This document shows, in pieces, positions 1-6,607 of a DNA stretch of 15,472 nt (position 1 is its first letter; each line of letters starts with the position of its first letter). Origin of the DNA: Candidatus Bathyarchaeota archaeon B26-1 (lineage in GTDB: Archaea; Thermoproteota; Bathyarchaeia; Bathyarchaeales; B26-1); assembly GCA_001593925.1 (NCBI GenBank), contig LUCD01000039.1, positions 1-15,472 on the forward strand. The letters run 5' to 3'. The notes below the pieces were generated by a model. It did not search any database, was not told the origin of the DNA, and saw only the letters and a list, made by a program, of their open reading frames with translations. Made by a program: the position numbers and the translations under genes.

Positions 1-801
1 GACGATGACACGGACGTCATACTCCTATACATTGAGGGCGTCAAGGATGGTAGGAGGTTCATGGAGGCGGCCAAGAGAGCCGTCTTGAGGAAGCCTGTGG
101 TAGCGATTAAGGCTGGACGATCAGCTACCGGTGCCTCAGCCATCATGTCGCATACCGGGTCTATGGCCGGGTCGGATGAGGTCTATGAAGCGGCCTTCAA
201 GCAGACGGGTGTGATAAGGGTTGGGGACTTCGAGGAGGCCTTCGACGTGGTTAAGGCTTTCATGATGCAGCCCTTAGCCTCTGGGAGGAGGGTCTTGATA
301 GTTACCAACGGCGGTGGAGCGGGGATTATGGCGGTTGATGCCTGTGAGAGGAGCGGCCTCACGGTTCCGGAGTTGGATGAGGATGTCAAGAGGAGGCTTC
401 CCTTCCCGCCTCACTTCAGCCGTAGGAACCCTATAGACCTGACAGGGGACGTTAAGGACGAGGATTACTGGACAGCGCTCAACGAGGCCTTCCTAAAGTA
501 TGACGGTTTCGACTTGGCGCTTGTATGCATCTTACCCCAAGTTCCGAACCTGACGTTCCGCGTAGCCGACATTATAGGGAGGGCGAACAAGGTTAGTGGG
601 AAGCCGATCGTCGCATGTTGCATGGGCGGAGCCTTCACACTCAAACTGACCAGAGAGATCGAGAGTAGGGGGATACCAGTCTACCCAACCCCTGAGAGAG
701 CCGCTAAGGCCTTAAGCTCCCTCGCAACCTATAACGAGGCTCTCATGAGGCTCAAAGCCGATATAAAAGGAGAGAAGGAGGAGCATCAACCGTTTTTCTA
801 G
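1..801 (+). CDS. ADP-forming acyl-CoA (acetyl-CoA) synthetase alpha subunit, C-terminal part, 5' end outside window
   Basis: The reading frame is open from base 1 to the TAG at 799-801, so the gene starts upstream and the ATG at 61 is internal. The 266 visible residues match the C-terminal part of the alpha subunit of NDP-forming acyl-CoA synthetases, cytoplasmic enzymes that turn acyl-CoA, ADP and phosphate into acid, ATP and CoA. The succinyl-CoA-ligase-like domain carries the SHTGSMAG motif (visible residues 50-57), whose histidine is the phosphorylated residue in this family. A glycine-rich stretch TNGGGAG follows, and later the segment RRNPIDLTGD. The protein ends where a separate alpha subunit would, with no ATP-grasp beta domain behind it, so the beta subunit must lie elsewhere. 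The substrate (acetate, branched or aryl acids) cannot be told from this part. Confidence 0.9.
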   Translation, partial: DDDTDVILLYIEGVKDGRRFMEAAKRAVLRKPVVAIKAGRSATGASAIMSHTGSMAGSDEVYEAAFKQTGVIRVGDFEEAFDVVKAFMMQPLASGRRVLIVTNGGGAGIMAVDACERSGLTVPELDEDVKRRLPFPPHFSRRNPIDLTGDVKDEDYWTALNEAFLKYDGFDLALVCILPQVPNLTFRVADIIGRANKVSGKPIVACCMGGAFTLKLTREIESRGIPVYPTPERAAKALSSLATYNEALMRLKADIKGEKEEHQPFF

Positions 802-1158
802 CCATCTCGGCTCTGACTCATGGTTCATGAAGGATATGTAAAAAGGGAATTAGTGCACCCAATCTTGTGCAAAAAGATATTTTAGTCGGTTGAGACTCCT
901 ATTATCCTTGGTAGTGGTGGGTTGAGCCTCTCAATCTCTAAGATTTACATCGGGTTCCTGTACGGCAGGTTGAAGCTCTTAAAGGGCTGTGACGATGTTC
1001 TGAAGAGGCTCTTAGGCTCAGGTGTAGTGTCCCACCACTCCGCGGACCTTCTAACGTAAGATAGTTGAAGATGAGATCGCTAGGTTGGGCGGTGCGATGG
1101 GGAGGATCACCCGTATAGTTGCGCGTGGAGTGGAGGATCTTGAAGAGGTGATCAAGCT
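802..1158. other. Gene-poor spacer with possible decayed small gene
   Basis: This 357-base spacer has no full-size gene. It starts with A/T-rich bases including a weak hairpin (TGCAC at about 855 with GTGCA at about 867) and a TATA-like stretch at about 876-884. After that, two coding-like stretches sit in different frames: 886-1059 in frame 1 and 1055-1198 in frame 2. They are described as a separate entry. The last bases, 1145-1153, form the ribosome binding site of the gene at 1159. Confidence 0.5.
922..1158 (+). pseudogene. Possible frameshifted small hypothetical gene
   Basis: A TTG at 922, preceded by GGTGGG, opens a 45-residue frame (LSLSISKIYIGFLYGRLKLL...) ending at TAA 1057-1059. 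At that point frame 2 takes over with another coding-like stretch beginning RKIVEDEIARLGGAMGRITR and reading on until it overlaps the next gene. Together they would give a basic, mostly helical protein of about 80 residues with one frameshift near 1050-1057. Residues after the ATG at 1159 are probably not part of it. I recognise no family. The two parts may be a broken gene, a sequencing indel, or chance open frames; amino-acid composition favours a once-coding region but weakly. Confidence 0.3.
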
Positions 1159-1623
1159 ATGGAGGCCCAGCTGGCGAAGGTCGAGTATGCATCGGTGAAC
1201 TTGCATACGCCAGAAGGCTTGAAGGAAACAGCCTTAACCGTCCGTGAAGAGGTATTTATCACGATAGAGAGGGAAGTAGCCGAGAAGATCTTGAGGGAGC
1301 TTCCACCAGAGAAGGCCTTCTACTTCTATGCAGACTATGGCCGATACACCGGGAGATACGCGCGGAGCCTAGAGGAGTTCGCTGAAACCTTGGAGACCGT
1401 CCAGGCGGACTCAATAAGATTCCATCCGAGACGTGGGGACTTTCAGGTATGGATAAGAGGCTTAGGAGATGAGGAGCTGGCTGAGGCCCTAAACCGTATA
1501 GACGAGGCCTCCCTAAGCGACGGCGAACTCGGAGCTGAGATCTCAAGAGCCGTCAGGGATAGAATCTCAGAGTTAAAGGCCTCACTCCAATCTAAAGGAC
1601 TGATTAAGGAGAAATCTATATGA
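1159..1623 (+). CDS. DUF5752-like family protein of unknown function
   Basis: This 154-residue soluble protein has the central pattern FYFYADYGRYTGRYARSLEE, then RFHPRRGDFQVWIRGLGDEE, followed by a helical C-terminus. From memory this matches the archaeal and bacterial family DUF5752 (aromatic-rich strand, GxxTG, LEEF, FHxxRGDFxxWI, LGDxxLA). No catalytic site is evident and the function is unknown. The start is very secure: GAGGTGATC at 1145-1153 is an exact match to the anti-Shine-Dalgarno end of archaeal 16S rRNA, five bases ahead of the ATG. Its TGA overlaps the ATG of the next gene (ATGA at 1620-1623), so the two are probably co-translated and may work together at the membrane. Confidence 0.75.
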   Translation: MEAQLAKVEYASVNLHTPEGLKETALTVREEVFITIEREVAEKILRELPPEKAFYFYADYGRYTGRYARSLEEFAETLETVQADSIRFHPRRGDFQVWIRGLGDEELAEALNRIDEASLSDGELGAEISRAVRDRISELKASLQSKGLIKEKSI

Positions 1624-1949
1624 CCAAGGCTAGAAGGTCTATGGGGCTTCTATCCCTCGGGATCCTTATACTGGCCGTAGCGGTCTCGATGACCCTCTCA
1701 GGCGCTGGGGTCATCTTTCCCCAGGAGGTTCCATCCTTAACCCTGATCCTATTCGGCCTATGGATTTTAGCCGTAGCTGGATTAAGGAGGTCCTTCGCAA
1801 CCTTCGCCTGGGGAACCCTCATAGGAACCCTAGGGGTTTTATGGCTTCTCTTAAGCCGCCAACTGTTATATGAGTATCTTCCAGCAATCCTCCTATTCGT
1901 GATCGGGGGCCTTTTGGTGGCTTCAGCCCTCCGCCATAAGAGGCCGTAA
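1620..1949 (+). CDS. Small four-helix membrane protein, hypothetical
   Basis: The 109-residue product is almost entirely hydrophobic. Likely membrane segments lie at about residues 9-30, 38-57, 61-80 and 85-104, with a basic N-terminus (TKARR) and basic tail (RHKRP), so it should be an integral cytoplasmic-membrane protein. I recognise no family or active-site motif. An AAGGAG at 1606-1611, eight bases ahead of the ATG, supports the start. It overlaps the preceding DUF5752-like gene by four bases, which indicates an operon and translational coupling. It converges on the SPFH operon across a 166-base spacer. Confidence 0.7.
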   Translation: MTKARRSMGLLSLGILILAVAVSMTLSGAGVIFPQEVPSLTLILFGLWILAVAGLRRSFATFAWGTLIGTLGVLWLLLSRQLLYEYLPAILLFVIGGLLVASALRHKRP

Positions 1950-1998
1950 AAACTCTCAAGCCAAGTCGTTCGACCAATAAATTAGAGAGGAACACGTT

Positions 1999-2075
1999 GA
2001 GAGCTCCAATCAACAGACATTCTTAGATGCTGAATGTAGAGCCCTACATTAAACTATTGTAGGTGTGAAGCTCTC
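1999..2075. other. Nested inverted repeats between convergent genes
   Basis: GAGAGCT (1999-2005) is the perfect complement of AGCTCTC (2069-2075). Inside it AATGTAG (2033-2039) and CTACATT (2044-2050) form a seven-pair hairpin with an AGCC loop. A second TGTAG at 2058-2062 could pair with the same CTACA instead, giving two alternative folds. It lies between the convergent ends at 1949 and 2116, so it could be a shared 3' structure or a terminator; it has no long T-run. An independent small RNA is possible but unsupported. Confidence 0.35.
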
Positions 2076-2115
2076 TTGGATCAGCCTAAACACTGATATG
2101 TTCACTTGTTCTCTA

Positions 2116-3093
2116 CTAGGTTAACTTGGCTCCACAGTTTCCACAGAACTTCATTCCAGGCGGGTTCTTGGCGCCGCACTTCGGGCATGTCTTCTCGGTG
2201 GGCCTCAAGGGGGCTCCACAGTTCCCGCAGAACTTCATTTCAGCAGGATTCTGGGCTCCACACTTAGGGCAGATTATAATCCTTTGAGGTTTCGGGGCTG
2301 GTTTCATCATTTGGGCCATCTGGCTTCCTATAGCGAAGCCTATGCCAGCTCCAACCCCTGCTCCGGCAGCTCCTCCAGCTCCTGGTGGAAGCTCGGCAGC
2401 TGTCTCCTTCATATATTGCATCACCATAGCTTGCTGCCCGATCCCCGTGGCGAACCTTCTAGCTTCTTCAGGTATCTTAACACCTTCAAAGACGCAATCG
2501 ATTACTTTTAGGCCTACCCTTGCAACCTCGTCTCTTATGACCAGTGCGACTTTATCCGTGGTCTCGTCTAGGTTCTTCACTATGTTGAAGATGTCATAGT
2601 GGCCAAACTCATCTATTATACGTTCGTTTATGAAGCCTCTGATGTAGTTCTCGACGTCCCTTGACGTGCTGGCTTCTCTGTTCCCGAAGAACTCAACCAC
2701 AAAGAGCTTTGGATCCTCAACCTTGTAGATTACGTATCCGTAGAATCCGAGTTCAGCCTGGTATCCTATTGGTCCGCTTGGGGCTGAATAGGCCTGCCCG
2801 CCGAAGTTCGCCCTGAACTGGCTGTTGCTGACGAAGATAACTTCACAGCTGAAGATGTCGCCGATTATTCTGAGAGCTCTTAAGGCAGCTGTTAGAAGTG
2901 GTATATTTGCGCTCGTTATCGTATGTCTACCCGGACCTAGAACGTCGTAGGCCTTCCCATCCCTGAAGAAGACTGCCCACTGATTCTCCTTTACTATTAC
3001 CTGACTTCCATACTTCAATGTGAGATTTGGGAACCTGTATGCGATATCCTCTGGACCCGCAAAGTCCCATGAGACCCTCTCGACAATGGGCAT
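2116..3093 (-). CDS. SPFH (YdjI/virion-core-like) protein with two C-terminal zinc ribbons
   Basis: The 325-residue product starts with a band-7/SPFH-type domain of the YdjI or 'virion core protein' group (about residues 5-225). Recognisable pieces are the strand IVKENQWAVFFRDGK, the LGPGRHTITSANIPLL turn, and the later YGYVIYKVEDPKLFVVEFFG. Next comes a Gly/Ala-rich linker (about 236-257) and two nearly identical zinc ribbons: Cys 275/278/289/292 and Cys 303/306/317/320, each of the form CPKCGA..N....KFCGNCGA. SPFH proteins usually form oligomers on membranes; no clear membrane helix or signal peptide is seen, so it is likely cytoplasmic or peripheral. The start ATG has GAGGAG ten bases upstream, overlapping the stop of the preceding gene, which implies coupled translation. 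It is the last gene of the three-gene operon. SPFH assignment is firm; the role here is unknown. Confidence 0.85.
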   Translation of the reverse strand: MPIVERVSWDFAGPEDIAYRFPNLTLKYGSQVIVKENQWAVFFRDGKAYDVLGPGRHTITSANIPLLTAALRALRIIGDIFSCEVIFVSNSQFRANFGGQAYSAPSGPIGYQAELGFYGYVIYKVEDPKLFVVEFFGNREASTSRDVENYIRGFINERIIDEFGHYDIFNIVKNLDETTDKVALVIRDEVARVGLKVIDCVFEGVKIPEEARRFATGIGQQAMVMQYMKETAAELPPGAGGAAGAGVGAGIGFAIGSQMAQMMKPAPKPQRIIICPKCGAQNPAEMKFCGNCGAPLRPTEKTCPKCGAKNPPGMKFCGNCGAKLT

Positions 3094-3107
3094 ATATCAT
3101 CTTCTCC

Positions 3108-3647
3108 TCATAACCTTAAGGGTCTAAAGCGTCTTTCCCTCTCAATCCATCTATCCTCGAGGGAGAGTAATAAATCTTTCACCCTCCTCACATTTGCTGG
3201 AAGCTCACCCCAGTTCTCAGACTCGACATAGCTCTGAACCTTCTCGACCTCATCCTTAAGGCTGTCAATCCGGGATCCCAGCTCCCTGTCATAGTTTAAG
3301 ATCCCAGCCAGCTCCTCCTCTCTTATAGAGCCCTTCCTATCGAAGAGGCCGGCATATCCATAATCTGCATGGTGGATCTTCTCCATAACCCTATCCATAA
3401 CCTGGATCACCTTCTTTAAGTCTCGGGTTGGAGCCTTCACACCGGCCTCCAAGACCGCCAGGTATATATCCTCCCATAAGTGGCGTAGACGTTTAAGATC
3501 CATATAGTAGAGGTCTCGAAGCATCTTGTCGAGTTCCCTCAAATCCTCTTTTGTGCCATAACCCAATGTGAAGAAGTTCTTTATTTCAGAGAGAACCCCT
3601 TGCCTATCCCTCATCTCCTCTACAATATCACGCTTCCGTCTACCCAT
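3108..3647 (-). CDS. Helical/coiled-coil hypothetical protein in SPFH operon
   Basis: This 179-residue protein is charged and predicted almost wholly alpha-helical, with heptad-like stretches (for example LGSRIDSLKDEVEKVQSYVE) and no cysteine cluster or membrane segment. I recognise no family. A longer reading starting at TTG 3662 exists, but the ATG at 3647 is preceded by GAGGTG with a seven-base spacer and is the better start. It sits 11 bases after the arrestin-like gene and 14 bases before the SPFH gene, so the three are surely cotranscribed. By position, it could be a partner or adaptor of the other two proteins; that is inference only. Confidence 0.7.
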   Translation of the reverse strand: MGRRKRDIVEEMRDRQGVLSEIKNFFTLGYGTKEDLRELDKMLRDLYYMDLKRLRHLWEDIYLAVLEAGVKAPTRDLKKVIQVMDRVMEKIHHADYGYAGLFDRKGSIREEELAGILNYDRELGSRIDSLKDEVEKVQSYVESENWGELPANVRRVKDLLLSLEDRWIERERRFRPLRL

Positions 3648-3658
3648 CTCTTGACACC

Positions 3659-5041
3659 TCAAATCAGTTTTATAAGGGGTCTTCCCCCACCTAAAACTTT
3701 ACCTGTAGATCCATCTACAGCCACTGCGTAGTCCCTCTCACCTAACTTGTAATGGACAAACCATACGGGAGCATGGAGGAGCTCGCCCTCGCCGACTCTA
3801 ACTCTGGTGTGGCAGGTCTCTATAGTGTCAACTTCTTCTGAGACAAGCTCCCTCTGCTTGATTTCGACTTCAGCCTTCACCTTATCCTTAGCTTCTTCTT
3901 CGTTCAATTCCGTATTGAAGAACTCTGCATCACTTGGAATCCTTCCAGGATCAAAGGGAATCTTCCTTTCTAGAGGAACCTCGTAATATTTAACATCGCT
4001 CAGCACGGCTCTTCTGGCCAAGACAGTCCAGTCATATTGGCGAGAGATGGTTCTCGAGATTCTCCTGAACGTTGGCCCCCGCTCATAGGCCACATAACCC
4101 TCAATCGCTAACTCGGCCGCGGCCTTCAGGACTTTCCCGAGCTTAACCCAACCTTTCTTTCTCTCATCAGTGACAGCGTGCTTTATCTCACGGAGCTCAG
4201 AGACGCCTAGACCCCTCCTGCCAGTATAGTATGTCTCAGCGTAAGCTGGGAAGATCCAGAAGGGTATATACCTCAACCTTACACCCGTGATCTGAGCTTT
4301 TTCAGCTACTCCTCGACGTAGAACCCCCTTGTCCATGTATTCTTTGGCTATGTCAACAGCCTCCTGTGGATGAAGCTTATTCTCAATCATACTATGTTTC
4401 TTGATCTCCTCACGGGTTGCGACCACAATTGTATTTCCGCAGTATCGACACGTTATGATTACATCCTCCCTGGTCACGTCTAGTGGAGCTCCACATCTTG
4501 TACAGTTCGTTGGGATGGGTTTAACGGCCTGAATTGAAGGGGTCTGAGCTTCCTTTGTTGTGAGTGGTGGGGCGGTAACGGTTGGCGTAGTCCACCTAAC
4601 AACCTCAACTCCAATACTTTTTGTGGTGACATCAGGCCTCTTCTTTACGGCTATGACTCCCTTTGCTTCCCATCTTATCCTTCGATCTGGCTCGAGTGAG
4701 GTTGGCGGGGCATAGTGCGGAATCTTAACTTTAAAGGGAAATTCCTCCTTATATCTTGGAGTAAGGTGAAGTCTTCCGCATACCCTTTCCTTAGTTGACC
4801 ATAAGATCTGAGTGGTTTCCTTCTCTTCCCATCCTTCCTTAGTGTGAACTAGATTCTTAGTTCTTGACCAGCACTTAACCTCAACCCTGACCTCATCCGC
4901 ATCAAACTCTTCTTCCGAGGTTACGTGAAGAGTTCCAGTTAATTCCTCCCCCAAACCGACAACATTCCTGTCTAAAGCTATGAAGACCTTAGCTTTAGGT
5001 TTCGTTACTCTCATCTTAATCTTTTTAAAGAACCCCACCAT
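3659..5041 (-). CDS. Arrestin/Spo0M-like domain protein with internal zinc ribbon
   Basis: The 460-residue product begins with a beta-sandwich domain resembling Spo0M and arrestins (about residues 12-150). Its marks are a strand KAKVFIALDRNVVGLGEELTG, typical of this fold, and FPFKVKIPHYAPPTS, the usual 'F.ikIP...PPT' edge. A Thr/Pro-rich linker leads to a zinc ribbon (Cys 180, 183, 198, 201). The C-terminal half contains IPFWIFPAYAETYYTGRRG and ends with HAPVWFVHYKLGERDYAVAVDGSTGKVLGG, a PepSY-like closing hairpin seen in archaeal zinc-ribbon proteins. An ATG at 5059 is in frame, but the ATG at 5041 has GGGAG six bases upstream and fits the TATA box at about 5080, so I chose it. First gene of the operon. 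No enzymatic motif is visible; a scaffold or adaptor role is inferred from the fold. Confidence 0.75.
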   Translation of the reverse strand: MVGFFKKIKMRVTKPKAKVFIALDRNVVGLGEELTGTLHVTSEEEFDADEVRVEVKCWSRTKNLVHTKEGWEEKETTQILWSTKERVCGRLHLTPRYKEEFPFKVKIPHYAPPTSLEPDRRIRWEAKGVIAVKKRPDVTTKSIGVEVVRWTTPTVTAPPLTTKEAQTPSIQAVKPIPTNCTRCGAPLDVTREDVIITCRYCGNTIVVATREEIKKHSMIENKLHPQEAVDIAKEYMDKGVLRRGVAEKAQITGVRLRYIPFWIFPAYAETYYTGRRGLGVSELREIKHAVTDERKKGWVKLGKVLKAAAELAIEGYVAYERGPTFRRISRTISRQYDWTVLARRAVLSDVKYYEVPLERKIPFDPGRIPSDAEFFNTELNEEEAKDKVKAEVEIKQRELVSEEVDTIETCHTRVRVGEGELLHAPVWFVHYKLGERDYAVAVDGSTGKVLGGGRPLIKLI

Positions 5042-5070
5042 AAATATCTCCCTGTTCATAGTATTAAAAA

Positions 5071-5087
5071 TTTATTTTATAAAATTT
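5071..5087 (-). promoter_or_regulatory. Probable promoter of the arrestin/SPFH operon
   Basis: On the minus strand the sequence reads AAATTTTATAAAATAAA, a strong archaeal TATA-like box. A start about 26 bases downstream falls near 5054. That excludes the ATG at 5059 and leaves a short leader containing the GGGAG site of the ATG at 5041. Confidence 0.5.
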
Positions 5088-5246
5088 TTGCTTTGTGGAC
5101 TAATTGGGTTTTGTGGCTGTTTCCTTTTTTCTTGTGTCTGGGTTTTATGGGTTTATGAGCGTGTTATGGATAAATGTCTTCGTTGTCACTCCCGTCGGGT
5201 GTGGAGTAATTCTTATAGGCACTTTTATTCAATATTGTTTTAGGAG

Positions 5247-5507
5247 ATGTCTCAGCCTCAAAGAGTGGAAGGTCCTGAGGAAAGAATCTCGATTGAAGGG
5301 GCGTTCTTATGCCCTTTCTGCGGTGCCCCTTATAGGAAGTTGATCCCATCCGGCACAGTCCAAGTTAGGTGCGAATATTGTGGAGCCATGATCTTGGTTC
5401 CACCTAGGCTGAGGGAGGTTCAGCGGTGCCCAAACCATCCAGACAGGGTCTCGGTCGGGATATGTAACGACTGCGGTAAGGGCTTGACTGCCTCACCGTC
5501 ATGGTGA
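5247..5507 (+). CDS. N-terminal part of a zinc-ribbon/B-box-like protein, interrupted by a frameshift
   Basis: This 86-residue frame holds a zinc ribbon (Cys 22, 25, 42, 45: CPFCGAPY...RCEYCGAMI) and then the first half of a B-box-like zinc finger, CPNHPDRVSVGICNDCGKGL (residues 61-80). After that the frame degenerates and stops at TGA 5505-5507. The missing ligands are found one frame back: DCLTV, then LCPDC in the overlapping gene from 5501. The two frames are therefore almost certainly one gene of about 330 residues. The start ATG abuts AGGAG with no spacer, so translation may be leaderless: the TATA-like TCTTATAGG at about 5211-5219 lies 26-30 bases upstream. It is divergent from the SPFH operon, and both sides share zinc-ribbon architecture. 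Confidence 0.65.
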   Translation: MSQPQRVEGPEERISIEGAFLCPFCGAPYRKLIPSGTVQVRCEYCGAMILVPPRLREVQRCPNHPDRVSVGICNDCGKGLTASPSW

Positions 5508-6244
5508 TTTCAGAATCCAGCGAAGGGACTGCGATCAGATACCTATGCCCAGACTGCCTGAGGAAGAAGAAGAGCGGCGAGGCAGCAGCTCCATTTTTAA
5601 TATTACTTCCCTCCTTAATTTTAGCTTGGTTTTTCCTACTGATTAAAGCTATAGTCCCCTTAATTTTTATAATAGCATACTCCTTCTTCGCCGCCATCGC
5701 ATTATCCTCCTCTAAAAGTGCGTATGAGGGTCTGCCGACGTTCAATATGCTCATGAAGAAGATGTTGGAGCTGAGGAGAAGAGTTGAGGTGATTAAGGCT
5801 AAGATGAGCGAGGAGGAGGTTGAGAGGCTCTACTCTACCCTTAAGAGGAAAGACCTCGTCACAGACCCATACACGGGGAGGTACATGTATAGAGAGGACA
5901 TCGACAATACCATCAAGAAGTATATGCGGTCAGGCCTCACAAGGAGGGAAGCCGTGATACAGTTAGCCATCGAGAAAGGTATCCCGTTGAGGCCCGGCTT
6001 ACACATCCCCCCAACCATATATGATGCTTTCTCCGAGCTGAAGAGGGAAATAAAGAAGGAGATGGCTAAAGCTGTTAGGGTAGGGAGCCATGAAGAGGAG
6101 TACGAGCGGCTAATAGACAAGTACAGCAGAATCTACGGCCGGAGCAGATACGCCCTCGAACACAAGATAGAGGAGTACATGATGGGAGGCCTAAGCAGGG
6201 AGGAAGCGATAAGGGTACTTGCAGAGGAGGAAGGAGTGACCTAA
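5501..6244 (+). CDS. C-terminal part of the zinc-ribbon/B-box membrane protein, with duplicated helical motif
   Basis: The 247-residue frame begins inside a zinc finger (LCPDC at residues 15-19). Two adjacent membrane segments follow (about 31-49 and 50-69), then a charged soluble region. That region contains two copies of one motif: residues 134-160 (TIKKYMRSGLTRREAVIQLA) and 219-245 (KIEEYMMGGLSREEAIRVLA). Between them are DPYTGRYMY and a Lys/Glu-rich helix. The frame is open upstream of 5501 to about 5480, where it carries DC in the position expected for the B-box continuation of the upstream frame. The protein is likely membrane-anchored with zinc domains and the repeat region on the same side. 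I recognise no named family, and no catalytic motif is visible. Confidence 0.7.
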   Translation: MVISESSEGTAIRYLCPDCLRKKKSGEAAAPFLILLPSLILAWFFLLIKAIVPLIFIIAYSFFAAIALSSSKSAYEGLPTFNMLMKKMLELRRRVEVIKAKMSEEEVERLYSTLKRKDLVTDPYTGRYMYREDIDNTIKKYMRSGLTRREAVIQLAIEKGIPLRPGLHIPPTIYDAFSELKREIKKEMAKAVRVGSHEEEYERLIDKYSRIYGRSRYALEHKIEEYMMGGLSREEAIRVLAEEEGVT

Positions 6245-6304
6245 ACTACGTGGCAAAGGCCGGTTTCCCAAACGTGAAGGCGTCATGGCGCCGCCTGCTC
6301 AAGA

Positions 6305-6591
6305 TCACTCGCAGAAAAAGTTCATGAAGAAACGGCACGGCTGGAAGGATCAGCTTCCACACTTTCCGCCACTGTGAGGCAACCATACTCTACCGCCAGA
6401 CCAAAGACATCCCGTATGTAATGAGGTTTCTATTTCTAGACCACAAGAACATAAAGAACACTTTGATCTACGTGCAGCTTGAGGAAGCCCTCTTCAAAAA
6501 CGGGAACATAGAGTTCATCTGCAAAGCGGCTAAAACAGTTGAGGAGGCTAAAGCCTTAATCGAGGGAGTTCAACTCTTCAGAAAGAGAAAG
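6305..6591 (+). pseudogene. Tyrosine recombinase (archaeal integrase) C-terminal remnant
   Basis: Frame 1 from 6328 reads ISFHTFRHCEATILYRQTKD, then FLDHKNIKNTLIYVQLEEAL, ending in AKTVEEAKALIE and LFRKRK. This is the catalytic C-terminus of archaeal tyrosine integrases: HxxR at 6358-6369, the DHKN histidine, and the IYV tyrosine nucleophile. Upstream, the segment SLAEKVHEETARLE (from 6305) lies in frame 2, and frame 1 has a TGA at 6325, so at least one frameshift occurred. The N-terminal core, including the first catalytic Arg, is missing. Near the end the usual GFEYV-like segment before LFRKRK looks deleted, and the stop codon is gone: the frame runs on into the tRNA gene until 6705. It is inactive and marks an old integration event. 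Confidence 0.8.
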
Positions 6592-6607
6592 TGTCGCGGT
6601 GAATCCG

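Noticed and set aside
5104..5343. Hydrophobic plus-strand open frame resembling a two-helix membrane protein
   Set aside because: It is in T-rich intergenic DNA, where hydrophobic codons arise by chance, has no ribosome binding site and overlaps the zinc-ribbon gene by about 97 bases.
5480..5501. Programmed -1 frameshifting in the B-box gene
   Set aside because: No X-XXY-YYZ slippery heptamer and no clear downstream pseudoknot; the zinc-ligand spacing suggests missing bases.
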